From the NCBI GenBank assembly GCA_963931925.1, contig OZ007570.1, positions 64,349,370 to 64,413,369 of the forward strand: DNA of 64,000 bases, written 5' to 3'. The DNA comes from Onchidella celtica. Its lineage: Eukaryota; Mollusca; Gastropoda; Systellommatophora; Onchidiidae. Made by a program: the position numbers and the translations under genes. The notes beneath the pieces are model-generated. The model searched no databases and was not told the DNA's origin. It saw only the letters and a program-made list of their open reading frames with translations. How positions within the stretch are numbered: the first letter of the stretch is position 1; each line of letters begins with the position of its first letter. Positions 37,101 to 49,444 of the stretch are shown here, in pieces.

Positions 37101-40100
37101 CAAGCAGACAGGCAAACATATACTTGCACTCTCAACATTCTCAATCTTCTTCCTTCATTCGAACTTTGTGGTAACTGCAATACAATCAAATCCTGCCCAG
37201 TTCCCACTGATGAGGAAACATCCAATATCAAGATTTACAAGTAATGTTATGACTTGCTTCGGCAATACCGCCCATACAACGTTTATACGTGCCAATCTAC
37301 AGATTTTACCGCTACAGTAAATATGTTTTGGCAGCCCTCAGATCTCCTGTTAGTTTTGACTGATGTAATCAGGCATTGAATTTTATTGTTGTGGGTTTCC
37401 ATAAATCTCGTTTTAGTATTCATAACATTGGTGTCGCTTCACACTAGACTGCTCCGACGTCATCATGATATACATTTAGCGCACAAAAGCCCCAAGCATT
37501 CGCTTGCGTCAATGAGCCCGATCGCTGAGGCGGCAGCAAATTTCTTCCAGCGAGCCCTAAAGTTTCATATTTGTTGGCCATGCCGCAGGCCCTGAAGCAG
37601 ACAAAACTCCAACAGCAAGCTGTGAGCTGTACATGACACTGTAATATCTGGTGTTGGATTCAATAAATCCAACTTAACAGGAATGTAAAACAGAAGAGAA
37701 GAGCGAGAGCGGAAAATAACAGACATGTGCAGACTTAAACATAACCCTGGAGTAGCATAAACACAGCGGAGATATCCTATTGCTACTGATACGTTATGGT
37801 AAATTGTCCCCATCATGCAAACGTATTCAGAATATTGTGTCTGGCCAAAGTTAAGAATTCGTGGGCGGTCTCCAATTCCCTGATATCAAATTTGAACGCA
37901 CTTTTTGTATTCATAATGGCTCATGAAATAACTTAATGCATTCCGATTTCTCAATGTTTGCTATCGGCTTTTGCATGAGATCTTATTTATTTTACCACAT
38001 ATGGTACATTCCATTTACATTGCGGATAAAGTCTTCAGAATTAAATATGGGTGCTCGGATGGGCACAAATGCTACTCTCAGACCACCTCTTGGCAGGCTG
38101 AAGAAATGTACTTGGCCATCCAAAGTTTCCAGAGCGCTGACCACGAGCGGACAGCCAACATCCTTCAAGGGAGATTACATCGTTCACAATTATCCTTAAC
38201 TCATTTTAATGTGCATTCCCAATTATGACCTAAACCAGAAATGGTATACAGTCTTTGCTTCAACAAACTCTGTCCAGTGACAAACCGTGGCTGACAATTT
38301 TTATTGATAGCATAACACACACTATGATTCAGAGGGACTGGAAATTAGTTTGGCTTTTGCTTCTGTCACGAAAGAGACTATAATTATGAGCTATGACAGA
38401 TAATGTAGCCAAATATAACATTTCCACCCATATCGCTTTCATCAAGGAACAGTACAACATGGTAATGCAATAATACAATACGTCCCTGGCGCCATTCCCA
38501 AAGTCTGTGATTAGTTTCGTATTGTGAGATCTTCCTTTAAAACAATGCATCACATCTCTGCGTCATTTCACCCAATCACTGTCATTCCCTATGCACAATA
38601 ACAATGTATAGGTTTTTCTTTTTTGGCTCACGTTGCCAGCCAATGTTTACTGCCAGTCGCCATCACAAATTGGGCTGTCTGATGTTCATCATGGCTCATT
38701 CTCTGACTGTATCCCGGACCTCAGGGATAAATAAACCATCAGACCTCCGGTAAACTATTATCTCATCAGCATTTACCTTATCCACCCACACTCAGTTCAA
38801 ATCCCGATCATATATACCCACACATCCAGAGATAAGACAGAAACTGTGTTACTATCAAATAGAGCTTTCGGCACTGGGTTTGTTTAAAAAATTATCTTTT
38901 CAATTCTATTTGTTTATTGTGGGCGGGGGATGAGTGAGGAGTGGAAGTTTCAGCTGGAAGGAAGATATACATTGCTTCCAGATAATCTGATTCTGCCTTC
39001 AGTTGTGCATGTAAACACACACAGACTGCATCTGTGGCGTCGCCTCTTCCTCATGACGTAACAAACTTAGTCATGTTACAATCACATCTGTCCTGCCTGT
39101 GTTTACCTAACAAAAAACTGCAGTCCTGGGGCCACTGATTTACTAAATATAAAACGTAAAAAACCTCAAGGCTAAAGTATCACAATCTTGGCCAGGTTTC
39201 AAAGGGAGAACAGGTGTAAATAGGTAGGAATGTGAAGCTTTGATGAAGTTGTGAAAGTTCTTCTAGCACAATAAAACCATACTGAGGCGAAAGTTTATGA
39301 CTGCCATTTGGCACATAATATGACCCAGCTATCAGTTTTTGAAGAGAAACAACAGCGATCCCTTGCCGACTTCTCTGTAAATCATCCGTCTCCTATCTTT
39401 CCTGGATTTTAACCACACAAGCGCGATATCAACAATGAAACACTGCAACTTAAGCTTTTTACCTCTGGCTTCTAATGAAATCAAAGATTAGAATTACCTA
39501 AAATTGGAAACACGTAGTGAGGCCACAGCTCGCCAATTTTTTTCTGATGAAGACAGATCACATTAGAAGTGTACCTGTTTTCCGGCTAGAACGGGAAAAG
39601 AGTATTTAAAGAGCTGAGCCCATTACAGAAGCAGGTCTCGAGTCTTTGTCTTTTTTGCAAAATGCCGTCACCATGCAGCGCTGCACTGCACTATTCACCC
39701 TCCTTTCTTACCAATGTCATCATGTCAATACTGGAAACCCACGTCATTTTAAAGTCCGTGTACTGCTGAACTAGACAAAGGATTGGTCTGGAAGAAACTT
39801 TATGAACAGCTAAATTTCTATCAACAAATAAGTAATCGTGATAAATATTTATATTCTTGCTATCATTTCAGCGCTTTTAAATCAACGTTACAAGTTTCAG
39901 AACTTTGGATGGGACACCAGGCATTTTAGGCCTCTATTTACGGTAGCTTTCACGTGGCCAAGTTCCTCTGATCAAAATTACTCACCATATTTTGTTATTC
40001 TCTGAGCAAGGCCACAGTTACAAAAGCACAGCAGTTCTGCCACAATATTTACTGTACTTTTTCCACGCCAAATGAATCCGGCGTCAGACAATGACATAAT

Positions 40101-40640
40101 CCACCATGATCCAGCCTGTTACCAATTTAGCGGCACAAATTACTAGTGTCCCCCTCAAGGGAATCAAATGGTACAGCTAACAAGAGGCACACAAGACAAT
40201 GGTATTGTCAGAGCCACAACAGTCATTATGTCAAGGTAAATGAGTTTCACGTTTGCCAGAATGTTTGGCCCTGACACTGCGGAAATTACGCATGGGGTTG
40301 TATTGTGGTGCATTTGTGCACGTTTTGGGAGAGCGGATTATGGGAATGGCCAGTGTAAAATGTGTAAAATTGAATGCAAATATACGTGGTGCCTGGCTGA
40401 CTTGTGTTTTGTATGAGTGTTATTTTGGTTACTTTTCCCCCATTCTTTATCATCGAGCTAACACTCCCTACCTAAACAGTGTCAAGATGTTTACCGTTGT
40501 CCATGACACCGCCAAGCCCGAAAGTCTGATTGTCCGGTCCCCAATTCCGGATAATTAGATATCTGGTAAAAAAAATTCGATGGTTTTCTTGAAGCATTGC
40601 GTAGTTTTTCATTATGGCAAGCCTATCATATCAGGGGCCT
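37101..40640. other. Unassigned AT-rich DNA
   Basis: No gene or repeat element recognised. Confidence 0.5.
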
Positions 40641-40644
40641 GAGC

Positions 40645-40790
40645 CCCAGTCCGGCCACTGACGAGTAATTGTCTTAAGACGCCGCCAGAAATCTATTGGG
40701 CTCGTCTCCGCCCACAGCGGAATTCAAACTTAGAACTTCTCACACCAGGGGTATGCGCTCTAAGCAATGGGCCATCGGGCCACCTTTTAA
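40645..40790 (-). mobile_element. Different tRNA-derived SINE head
   Basis: On the minus strand, GGTGGCCCGATGGCCCATTG runs into CTTAGAGCGC (A-box-like). About 45 bases later comes AAGTTTGAATTCC (B-box-like). Spacing and order fit a diverged tRNA promoter. The non-tRNA part continues through GGCGGCGTCTTAAGAC toward 40645. It starts exactly at the (CAT)n microsatellite at 40793. It does not share sequence with the poly-C SINE pair. Confidence 0.5.
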
Positions 40791-40792
40791 GG

Positions 40793-41925
<1,133 letters not shown>

Positions 41926-41929
41926 GTTA

Positions 41930-42315
41930 CGTGGACACATCCGTGGTCTAGAGGCAGGGTGCTCGCCTCTCATGCTGATACGCGATGGTACCGGGTTCAA
42001 ATCCCGGTCGATGCAGGCATGCTGGAATTTTTCTAATTTCTTCCTGTCCCTGATCCTATGGGAGGTAGGATCGAACACCTAGTCTTCTCAGATAAGGTCA
42101 AAAAATTCGGAGGGCCCGTGTGCACACTGCGCACGTTAAAGATACCTTGGCAGTTGGAAATCCAAAAGAGCAGGCCGAACAGGCCGCTGCCAAGCCAAAA
42201 TTAAACTAAATTCATCCCTATCACTCCCCCCCCCTCCCCCCCCCCCCACCCGGCGACGACGTGCCTGCTCCAGTTGTAATTGGGCTGCAATGACACAATG
42301 ACAAATTTCCCAACA
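41930..42315 (+). mobile_element. tRNA-derived SINE with internal poly-C tract, copy B
   Basis: The head has an RNA polymerase III A box (TGGTCTAGAGG, 41944-41954) and a perfect B box (GGTTCAAATCC, 41994-42004). Acceptor-stem pairing is poor, so it is not a tRNA gene. The body includes GAGGGCCCGTGTGCACACTG, TTAAAGATACCTTGGCAGTT and GAGCAGGCCGAACAGGCCGC. A C-rich tract (42226-42248) follows, then a 3' domain with GACGACGTGCCTGC and GCAATGACACAATGACAAAT. Body and 3' domain match copy A on the opposite strand at 30.2-30.7 kb. The 3' end is less complete than in copy A, and no clear target duplication was found. Confidence 0.8.
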
Positions 42316-42319
42316 CAAA

Positions 42320-43860
42320 ATTTCGGACAAAAATCAGTCTTTGATAATGATCTTTTACATTGTTTTTTTTTTTTTAGCCGACGCATTTCCGCTGGGTAGA
42401 ATGGAAAAGTATGATGGGAAATCTCGTTATGGCCAGATGACCACCATTTAAGGAACGGCACTTCAGTTCCCATCTTTAATGAAAGTTTAAATGTTGATTG
42501 ATACATGTCGAACTCAACCATTCACTCTTACATTCACTAACACAAACTCATTAACTGTCCTCCCCAGGCCGGTGGAAAGCTGATGATAGGCCCAAGCCAG
42601 AAAGATGGGAAATGTAGGCCACCATTTCAAACTGCTCGTTATGTGGTTTTCTAATTAATACTAAATACATTCATACATATATATTACATTATCTACTTTA
42701 CCTTTTATGAGCCTTCTTTAAAATATTAGATTTTATGATAAAGAGACCCCCCCCCCCCACTTTTATTGTTTACCAAAGCCCCCCCCCCCCCGAATCCCTG
42801 CTCTGGCCTGGTCCTCCCCGGTAAAACAACAAATCACTGGGGAAACTCGCTCCTGTGAAATTTCTCTCTCGTCATCTCTCAGAAAGAGAAAAGTAGCGGC
42901 CACTTTTCTGCAGACTGTGCATTAATTTTGACTCTGCTCATATCAGGACATGGCTAGCACATTATGCCAGATTTTTGTTTTTTGTTGTGGGGAAAATCAT
43001 CTCCTCAGGCACCCAACACGTATCCGCCAGAAATTAATACTGCCTCCAACAACATTCGGATTTGCCGTCCACAAATGGAGCCAATCAGGGAAACTCTAGC
43101 ATATCTGCGGAAAATATCGCTGTTTCCGTAGCGGGTTTGATCTGACATTTACCTGTGAGTTATTGGCAAAGACAAGGGGGGGGGGGGGAGAAAGCAAACA
43201 GAACTGTCGAGAGTAATCAGAGGAGCTAATCTGTTCCGACCAGGAGTAAAATTTCATTCTTATATCTTAATTTCTTTTTTTCATCAACAACCACGCAACA
43301 GTCGACGCCCATTTTACTATGAATGTGATTCCTTACACTGTTCATAATTAGTGATGTGCTACTATTACCTGGACTACATTGTCCTCCCATTTGTTGATGG
43401 TCCGCGAGCTTGTGAAGCCGTCCGTGGCGGGCTTTTCCATAGAGGGGTCGAGGTGTAAATGCCAAGAGCAGAGATTCCCCTAAAATAAAGACCCCAAACC
43501 TTCATTAACGGGCAAAACAATGCGCTGTTGTCTTACTGGCATGAATATGTGTTGAGAGGATTATGGTCGTTTGGTGTCGGAATTAAGTAGATCTCCTGAC
43601 ACATAATCATTATAATTATATGCACTGATCAAGTCAGCACTGAAAAGAGATTGTCTTCTATGGGCATGCCTTTCTCTTCTTTCTCTTTCTCCCGTGACGC
43701 CATCTTCTTTTCGCCTTCATTTTCGTAATACATAATAAACATGTAATGTGTATGTTTTCTTTCCCATATATATATGTCGTGTCACAATACGCCTACCTGG
43801 ACGATTACTTTTGTATTGGGTTAGCTAGAACCCTGTCACGCATCAGTAGACTAGGGGAGA
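42320..43860. other. Unassigned DNA with homopolymer tracts
   Basis: C-runs at about 42747-42758 and 42780-42791, a G-run near 43179-43188 and a G-rich tract at 43861-43880. No gene seen. Confidence 0.5.
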
Positions 43861-43914
43861 AAAGGGGGAGGGGGGGGCGGCAATGTTTTGCCCCTCTATT
43901 ATTGCCTCTGGGGC

Positions 43915-43922
43915 CTCCAGGC
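43915..43922. repeat. Left 8-bp target-site duplication of the palindromic insertion
   Basis: CTCCAGGC directly abuts the palindrome on its left and is repeated in the same orientation directly to its right. Confidence 0.6.
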
Positions 43923-43964
43923 CAAAGAGGGTTATAGTAACTATAGTTACTATAACCCTCTTTG
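43923..43964. mobile_element. 42-bp perfect palindrome flanked by an 8-bp direct repeat (candidate TIR-only DNA transposon relic)
   Basis: Bases 43923-43964 read identically on both strands: each 21-base arm starts CAAAGAGGGTTATAG and the two arms abut with no spacer. The eight bases CTCCAGGC occur immediately before (43915-43922) and immediately after (43965-43972). An 8-bp target duplication is the hallmark of hAT and P superfamily insertion. The target also agrees with the hAT preference nTCTAGAn at T2, C3, A5 and G6. I infer an insertion reduced to its two terminal repeats. It lies about 290 bp upstream of the piggyBac ORF but is probably unrelated to it. Confidence 0.6.
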
Positions 43965-43972
43965 CTCCAGGC
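43965..43972. repeat. Right 8-bp target-site duplication of the palindromic insertion
   Basis: Second copy of CTCCAGGC, starting at the base after the palindrome ends. Confidence 0.6.
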
Positions 43973-44252
43973 TTAGCTTCCTCGCGCATATGCTGCGCGC
44001 GGTCTAGATAACAATAGCACGTCATTGTTCATAATATCACCTCGCGCTGTCATTGAGCGACCCACTTTGCAAACGGTCGATACCCTGCGCGCTACTCTCA
44101 TGTGACTCATCGACCTACCTTTCACGCCACGGCGCGCAAAGCCCGAGTTTGCAAAGCATCGCACGGCTACACACCTTGTTACTTTATGTGTTCCTAGTCG
44201 TGTGACAACTACACTGCCGGTTAGCGCCATTTTAGATCTGTTTTAACTGAAA
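43970..44252 (+). promoter_or_regulatory. CpG-rich leader upstream of the piggyBac ORF
   Basis: This ~280-bp stretch is visibly richer in CpG and GCGC than its surroundings, with several GCGCGC-type clusters (around 43983-44000, 44041-44047, 44088-44093 and 44131-44137). TTTGCAAA-type octamers occur twice (near 44066 and 44150). It lies directly before the transposase start, so it may be its 5' leader or promoter. No TATA box or initiator stands out. The assignment is by position and base composition only. Confidence 0.35.
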
Positions 44253-46250
44253 TTGGGCGGATACTTTTGTGACCATCATTTCGTATATGTATTGTTACGA
44301 TACGTAATGGCGAAGCCCATGCAGCGAACATTTCCAGCGAGAGAAGTACAAGACGAAATATTTACACAAGGCTCTGATGATGAGGGCGATTTCGATAAGT
44401 CTCTTCAGGATTTTGAAGCCGATGATTGTAACAGTGATGAGGAGTTGTTTGAGGATGTGATAGACATCAAATGTGAAGCAGCAGAAAGTGAGTCAAATAC
44501 ATCGCCAACTCATTTCGGTGGTGATGATAGTGGCGAAGATCACGACAGTGATGAGGATGAGAAAGTGTTTGACAGTAAGGACTTTGGTCAAGCTAATGTC
44601 GGTGGTGCTGATGGTGATACTAATGTTGAAATGTACGATGCCGACACTGACATAGATGAGGAGCAACAAGGAGAACCAGGTGCTGAACACGATGATGCAG
44701 ATGAAACTGAGTGGGTGCGCAATACACACGATTTTCCTCACATCCCCAAGTTTACAGGGCGCCCTGGGTTAAAGGTTCAGCTCCCAGACGACCCCTCAGC
44801 ATTTGACATCTACAGGCTGATCATAACAGATGAGCTCATCGAAGAGTGGACAGTGGAGACAAATCGCTACGCTCGGGGGTTGTTAAATTCAAAGAAACAT
44901 GATACTTTGTCCAGGAGGAGTCGTTTCAGGACATGGAAGCCAGTTACACTGCAGGAAATGCGTGTCTTCCTTGCCATTTGCCTGCACATGGGATTGGTGA
45001 AGAAACCAACTCTCCAGGACTACTGGTCTCGCCATCCTGCCGTGCACTCTTCCTTCTGTCCCAAGGTGATGACACGGGAAAGATACTTGTCTATTCTTGC
45101 CTTCCTTCACATTTCTAACAATGAAACATTCATCCCCTTCGACCAACCTAATCACGACCCTATCCACAAAATCAGACCCTTTGTCACACATTTGAATGCA
45201 AAGTTCAAAGAGTTGTACCAACCTGAAAAAGACGTCTGCATCGATGAAGCAATGGTGCCATTCAAGGGTCGCTCACGGTTCAAGGTTTATATGAAAGATA
45301 AACCCAACAAGTGGGGTTTTAAACTGTACGAACTCTGTGAGAGCGAGTCTGGCTATGTCTGTTCTGTGGAAATGTACTGTGCAGATAAACGCATAAGCAA
45401 TAAACCTGTTGATGTGACCATGAGACTTATGGAACCACTGCTGAACAAGGGATACAGACTATACACTGATAAATATTACTGCTGTCCAGAATTATGGGAT
45501 CGGCTGAGACAGACGCAGACAATGATGTGCGGAACATGCAGGAAAAATCGTCCAGGGATGCCTAGGGATTTGTTTGAAGTCAGACATAAAGCTGGGGATT
45601 TGGACTACAGACGCAGAGGTCAGCTGATCGTGACGAGATGGACTGGCAAGCGAGAAGTTGTCACACTATCCACCTTTCACAAACCTGAACTGCAAAAGAC
45701 AGTAGGGCGGCATGAAGTCAAGGACAAACCATTGGCTGTCATCAGCTACATCAAGAAGTCTAGAACAGACCACTCGGATCAACTCACTTCTTTCTTTCCC
45801 ATGAGACGAAAGTCCCAGAAGTGGTGGAAGAAACCATTTTTCCACCTGCTAACTCTGGTCAGCATCCAGGCCAACATTCTCCTAAACAAGCACCGCAGGC
45901 ATCAGCGAAGAAAGAAAATGTCTCTGGCACAGGTCATAAAGGAACTCATTCTCAGCCTTGCAGAGAAACCTTTAGACTATGACGATGCTGCTGACAGTGT
46001 GAACTTGCCATCGGCCCGCCTACATGAGAGACACTTCCCACAGAAATGTCCCATAACCGCAACTACTGGACGGAAAGCCCGCAGAGTTTGCAAAGTCTGC
46101 GTGGATAAGGCAAAACAAGCTGGTGCGTCGGCAAAAGACATAAAAAACAAGAGAAAACAGACACCATTCTGGTGTCCCAGATGTAAAGTGGGCCTCTGTT
46201 TGGAATGTTTTGAGGTGTATCACACAAAGGTCGACTACACTGCGATGTGA
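44253..46250 (+). CDS. piggyBac-family transposase, intact 665-residue ORF
   Basis: Cut-and-paste DNA transposase of the piggyBac (DDE_Tnp_1_7) family, expected to act in the nucleus on TTAA-flanked ends. What is seen: residues 35-155 are strongly acidic and low complexity, as is usual for the N-terminus. The domain proper runs from about 180 to 545. The catalytic acidic residues fit D331 (in CIDEAMVPFKGR), D406 (in YTDKYYCC) and D509 (in DHSDQL), followed by the family's Lys/Trp-rich segment near 520-530. The C-terminus (599-657) is a cysteine-rich zinc-binding domain with C599, C613/C616, C641/C644, C649/C652 and H657. The length is normal for the family. M19 (44307) is a second plausible start, because residues 1-18 precede the acidic region and look unconserved. 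There is no stop or frameshift, unlike every other transposon protein here. A domesticated piggyBac-derived gene is an alternative to an active element. The family call is firm; activity is unknown. Confidence 0.95.
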   Translation: MGGYFCDHHFVYVLLRYVMAKPMQRTFPAREVQDEIFTQGSDDEGDFDKSLQDFEADDCNSDEELFEDVIDIKCEAAESESNTSPTHFGGDDSGEDHDSDEDEKVFDSKDFGQANVGGADGDTNVEMYDADTDIDEEQQGEPGAEHDDADETEWVRNTHDFPHIPKFTGRPGLKVQLPDDPSAFDIYRLIITDELIEEWTVETNRYARGLLNSKKHDTLSRRSRFRTWKPVTLQEMRVFLAICLHMGLVKKPTLQDYWSRHPAVHSSFCPKVMTRERYLSILAFLHISNNETFIPFDQPNHDPIHKIRPFVTHLNAKFKELYQPEKDVCIDEAMVPFKGRSRFKVYMKDKPNKWGFKLYELCESESGYVCSVEMYCADKRISNKPVDVTMRLMEPLLNKGYRLYTDKYYCCPELWDRLRQTQTMMCGTCRKNRPGMPRDLFEVRHKAGDLDYRRRGQLIVTRWTGKREVVTLSTFHKPELQKTVGRHEVKDKPLAVISYIKKSRTDHSDQLTSFFPMRRKSQKWWKKPFFHLLTLVSIQANILLNKHRRHQRRKKMSLAQVIKELILSLAEKPLDYDDAADSVNLPSARLHERHFPQKCPITATTGRKARRVCKVCVDKAKQAGASAKDIKNKRKQTPFWCPRCKVGLCLECFEVYHTKVDYTAM

Positions 46251-47679
46251 AGGGGGTGGATAGAACTGTGTAAATGCTATGTTATAATCCGATTCTTCCA
46301 TTAACATCTCGCGTTTCATGTATGCACGATGTGTAAATGTTCAAAAATAGATTTACTGGATATTAATCCTGAGAAGGTGAGCTTACTGTGTCTGTAATAA
46401 TATATCATTTTCAATATTTTAGTCATCCTGTTTTCGTAGCAATGATAACCTGTACATTGTATGGTGTACAGAACATTATTCCTGTCTTCTACTCTTACTA
46501 GGTCATACCGATGTTGATTGCCATACTGTAGGTCCGCTGGGAGATTTTCAGTGAATTTCAAACTTTTTCCCTCAGATTTTTTATAAATGTGAATGAAATA
46601 AGAGCGTTCCTACAATGGCAGATGAAATGCGTGGGCCATGCCATATGTGGAAGGCTAACATTTATTTTAAGTCACCTTGACTCCCAGCCTTTGTAAATTG
46701 GAAAAATACATGTATTTGTAGTTGGACATTAAGACACACACGGTGTGGGCAAAAATGACAGGCCTTTTGCTATGTCGCAACAGATAGGTGTTTACTTCTT
46801 TGAAATTTTAAACAAATTTCTTGGCATACTGTTTCAATGTTTTATTACTTCGGAACTACTGACTTTTACACTTTACCAACTGGAATTGACCGTTGTTTTG
46901 TTTTGTTTTTTTGCATGCTTCATTTTCATTGTACTTCATTTTGTCTCTACTACGTGTGTGCGTTATCACTGTAATGATTACACATTATCTTTCGATTGAT
47001 GTCCATTTTTAATGACGAAATTGTCTTTTGTCACATAATTATGCTTTTATCTGCACATTACCTCATTTTATGTACATTAATCAAACCACCACTCCTTCTC
47101 TCTCCCCCCCCCCCTTTTTTTTCCCATGTCTCTTCACTCATTACAAGGATGTCTCAGTATAGAAACCTGGTGGAATTTGGTGGTTTTTCATCATTTTATC
47201 TCACTTCCATGCACTATCTGTAAATCTTGCCATCCCTAATGTTTGCTTACCTCCTTGTTCAGAATTTGCAAGTGCATGTATTTCTTCAATAGAACTCTTC
47301 AGTGATGACTCAAACTAAACGTCTCTGCGAGACAACTATTTCAGTACTGCTTAAATGAATGAAAATTATTCTTCAAGAACCTACCGATCATAAATCAACA
47401 TCTGTGAGATAAACGAACTAAATAATGCAAATTGCTGTGCAAGAAATTATTCTTCCAAGGGACGGCTCACGTCAGAAATCTCTTATCTTATACAATCATG
47501 TACTGTTACCTTTTCGATGGGTTCTTCATCAACAATTTGAAACAAAATACTGTCCACTGTTACTTTAGTGATGGAATAAAACTGTTGTGCAAATTATTTT
47601 AATGCGATAGACGGTTGTATTTTTCTTATGTTTCATTCGATTGTTCTCAATAATAAAGTTAAAATTAAAAAAAAAAAAA
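46251..47679 (+). other. Putative 3' UTR of the piggyBac gene ending in AATAAA plus an A-run
   Basis: AT-rich, non-coding sequence follows the piggyBac stop codon for about 1.4 kb. It ends with an AATAAA hexamer at 47652-47657 and, ten bases on, a run of 13 adenines (47667-47679). This is what a polyadenylation site, or the tail of a retrocopied transcript, would look like. The C-rich/T-rich tract near 47104-47120 is the only other notable feature. No terminal inverted repeat next to a TTAA was found in it. Confidence 0.4.
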
Positions 47680-47835
47680 CACCACTTGATTAAAGTCTTT
47701 GCCACGGGTCAGAGAATGGCATGTGTACTGGCAATGATCTACATGTATTTACTACAAAGTCGGTCGTGCGCAACACCTCAAGATAGGGTGTATAAGAAGC
47801 AAAAGATCAAATGACAATAAAATAACAACGAGAAT

Positions 47836-48170
47836 ATTTCTCAAGTAGGGCAACAGACTCAAAAAGATTAACAGTCTCGTCAAGCTGGTCATGTGAAATT
47901 CCGTCACTGGATTGCAAAGCACACGGATGTTTTCTTATTCTATTACTGAAATTGACACCTCAGGCAAAGGAACGAAAGACGCAAATCACTAAATAACAGC
48001 AAGGTTCTAAATTTTAAAAAGCACGATTTCTAAAGTAGGGCAATGGCTTAAGAAGATTTAACATGCCCGCTTAGTTGGCTATGTGAAATGTCCACAGACG
48101 AAAACAACATTCCAGTGTTTTCCTGCAATACTGAACCTGGATGGGCAGACTAAATCCAAGAATGTAAAAA
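47836..48170 (+). repeat. Diverged ~190-bp direct duplication
   Basis: TTTCTCAAGTAGGGCAAC at 47837 recurs as TTTCTAAAGTAGGGCAATGG at about 48027. Both are followed by AAGATT(T)AACA, GCT(G/A)GTC/TTGGCT, ATGTGAAAT, then TGTTTTC and ATTACTGAA/ATACTGAAC at matching offsets. This indicates two tandem units that have drifted considerably. Confidence 0.55.
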
Positions 48171-49299
48171 AAAAAAACGCTGTGCAGAACTCAGGATTTC
48201 CAACATCCAGTGTCTTCTTGGTGCTAACTGTAACGTTTAAAGGACATTCAATGTGGCAGCTGGGCGCTGATCATCAATTATGTGTTTAATAAATTCTTCG
48301 GGACCTCCACGTTATGAATCTGACAATGTCCAGGAATCTGGAAACTCTTTGGCCGAGAAGATGTTTAGGTTTATGGACAGAATCATTCGTTTCAGCTCAT
48401 CCTATCTGAGACTTCGGGAGCGTAAAATAGCCTATCATTGGACCTAGCCACTCGTGGATGATCTTGAGGGCACGGGAAAGAATACTGATCTAATAGATGA
48501 TATTACGTCCTGCCGTTAGATCAGTTTAACCTCCACCCTTTAATTTCACGCTGTGTCCCATGTGAACCACAGTTTGCCATCACAGGCAACTGCCGCGGCT
48601 CCCAAAGCTCTATCACCTCATTTCAGTTCCCCCTGGTCACTTGCAAACACAGCCTTATTGCAGAGGCGAAACTACAACGAAGGAGACAGACTTTCAACAA
48701 TGCAAAACCGTTGCCAACAAGTATGTATAACTACGTGATTGTGTTTCCATGCTCTAATATACCGAGCAAAGGCACACTGAGCTCCCAACCCTGTGCCCTT
48801 CTTCCAGCAACTTCTTATGAATCACATCCTAGCTCCACCCGCAATTTTATCAGCTTCCAACAACTTTCGTGACACTCCATACGTTTACTTTCATCTTGTA
48901 TGGTGTCAGAGCCATACTGTATAACATCCACTCTACACCCTAGCCAGGGTACCACCTTTGTCAGAGTGACGGCTGGAGATGACTTGAATAATGCAACCAG
49001 CGCCGGCAAAATGACAGTTTATAAGCTGGGTCTCTACGGTCTGCCATCAGTAAATGGGCCCGCTGGCCCTTCAATTTCGGGTTAGGACTATCTCACACAA
49101 CAGACTGGTTATTCCCCGTCTAGATGAGATACTCACGACAGTAATTCCACAGCAAATCTTCCGGAAATCTGCAATATCTTTGTTCTTTATCTCACACACA
49201 TGAGTTCACTGAGTTCTTTCCCGATCTCTATCTAGACTTCCCTATCCTCACCTCCTGCTCCCTCAATTCTTCTTTCATGGTAATATTCTCTATCTCTCT

Positions 49300-49409
49300 T
49301 TCCCCCCCCCCTCTCTCTCTCTCTGTCTTTGTCTCTGTCTCTCTCTCTCTCTCTCTGCCTCCCACTCGCTCTTTCTCTCTCTCCCCTCTCTCTCTCTCTG
49401 TCCCACCTG

Positions 49410-49443
<34 letters not shown>

Positions 49444-49444
49444 T
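49300..49444 (+). repeat. CT-rich interrupted microsatellite
   Basis: A poly-C start followed by (CT)n blocks broken by GTCT, GCCTCCCACTCG and similar short interruptions. Confidence 0.9.

Noticed and set aside
41941-42015. Possible tRNA gene (good A and B boxes)
   Set aside because: The acceptor stem does not pair and the segment continues into a body shared with another locus, so it is a SINE head.
43505-47693. TTAA at 43505 and 47690 as piggyBac element borders
   Set aside because: The adjacent sequences (CGGGCAAAAC and its expected inverse) do not match.
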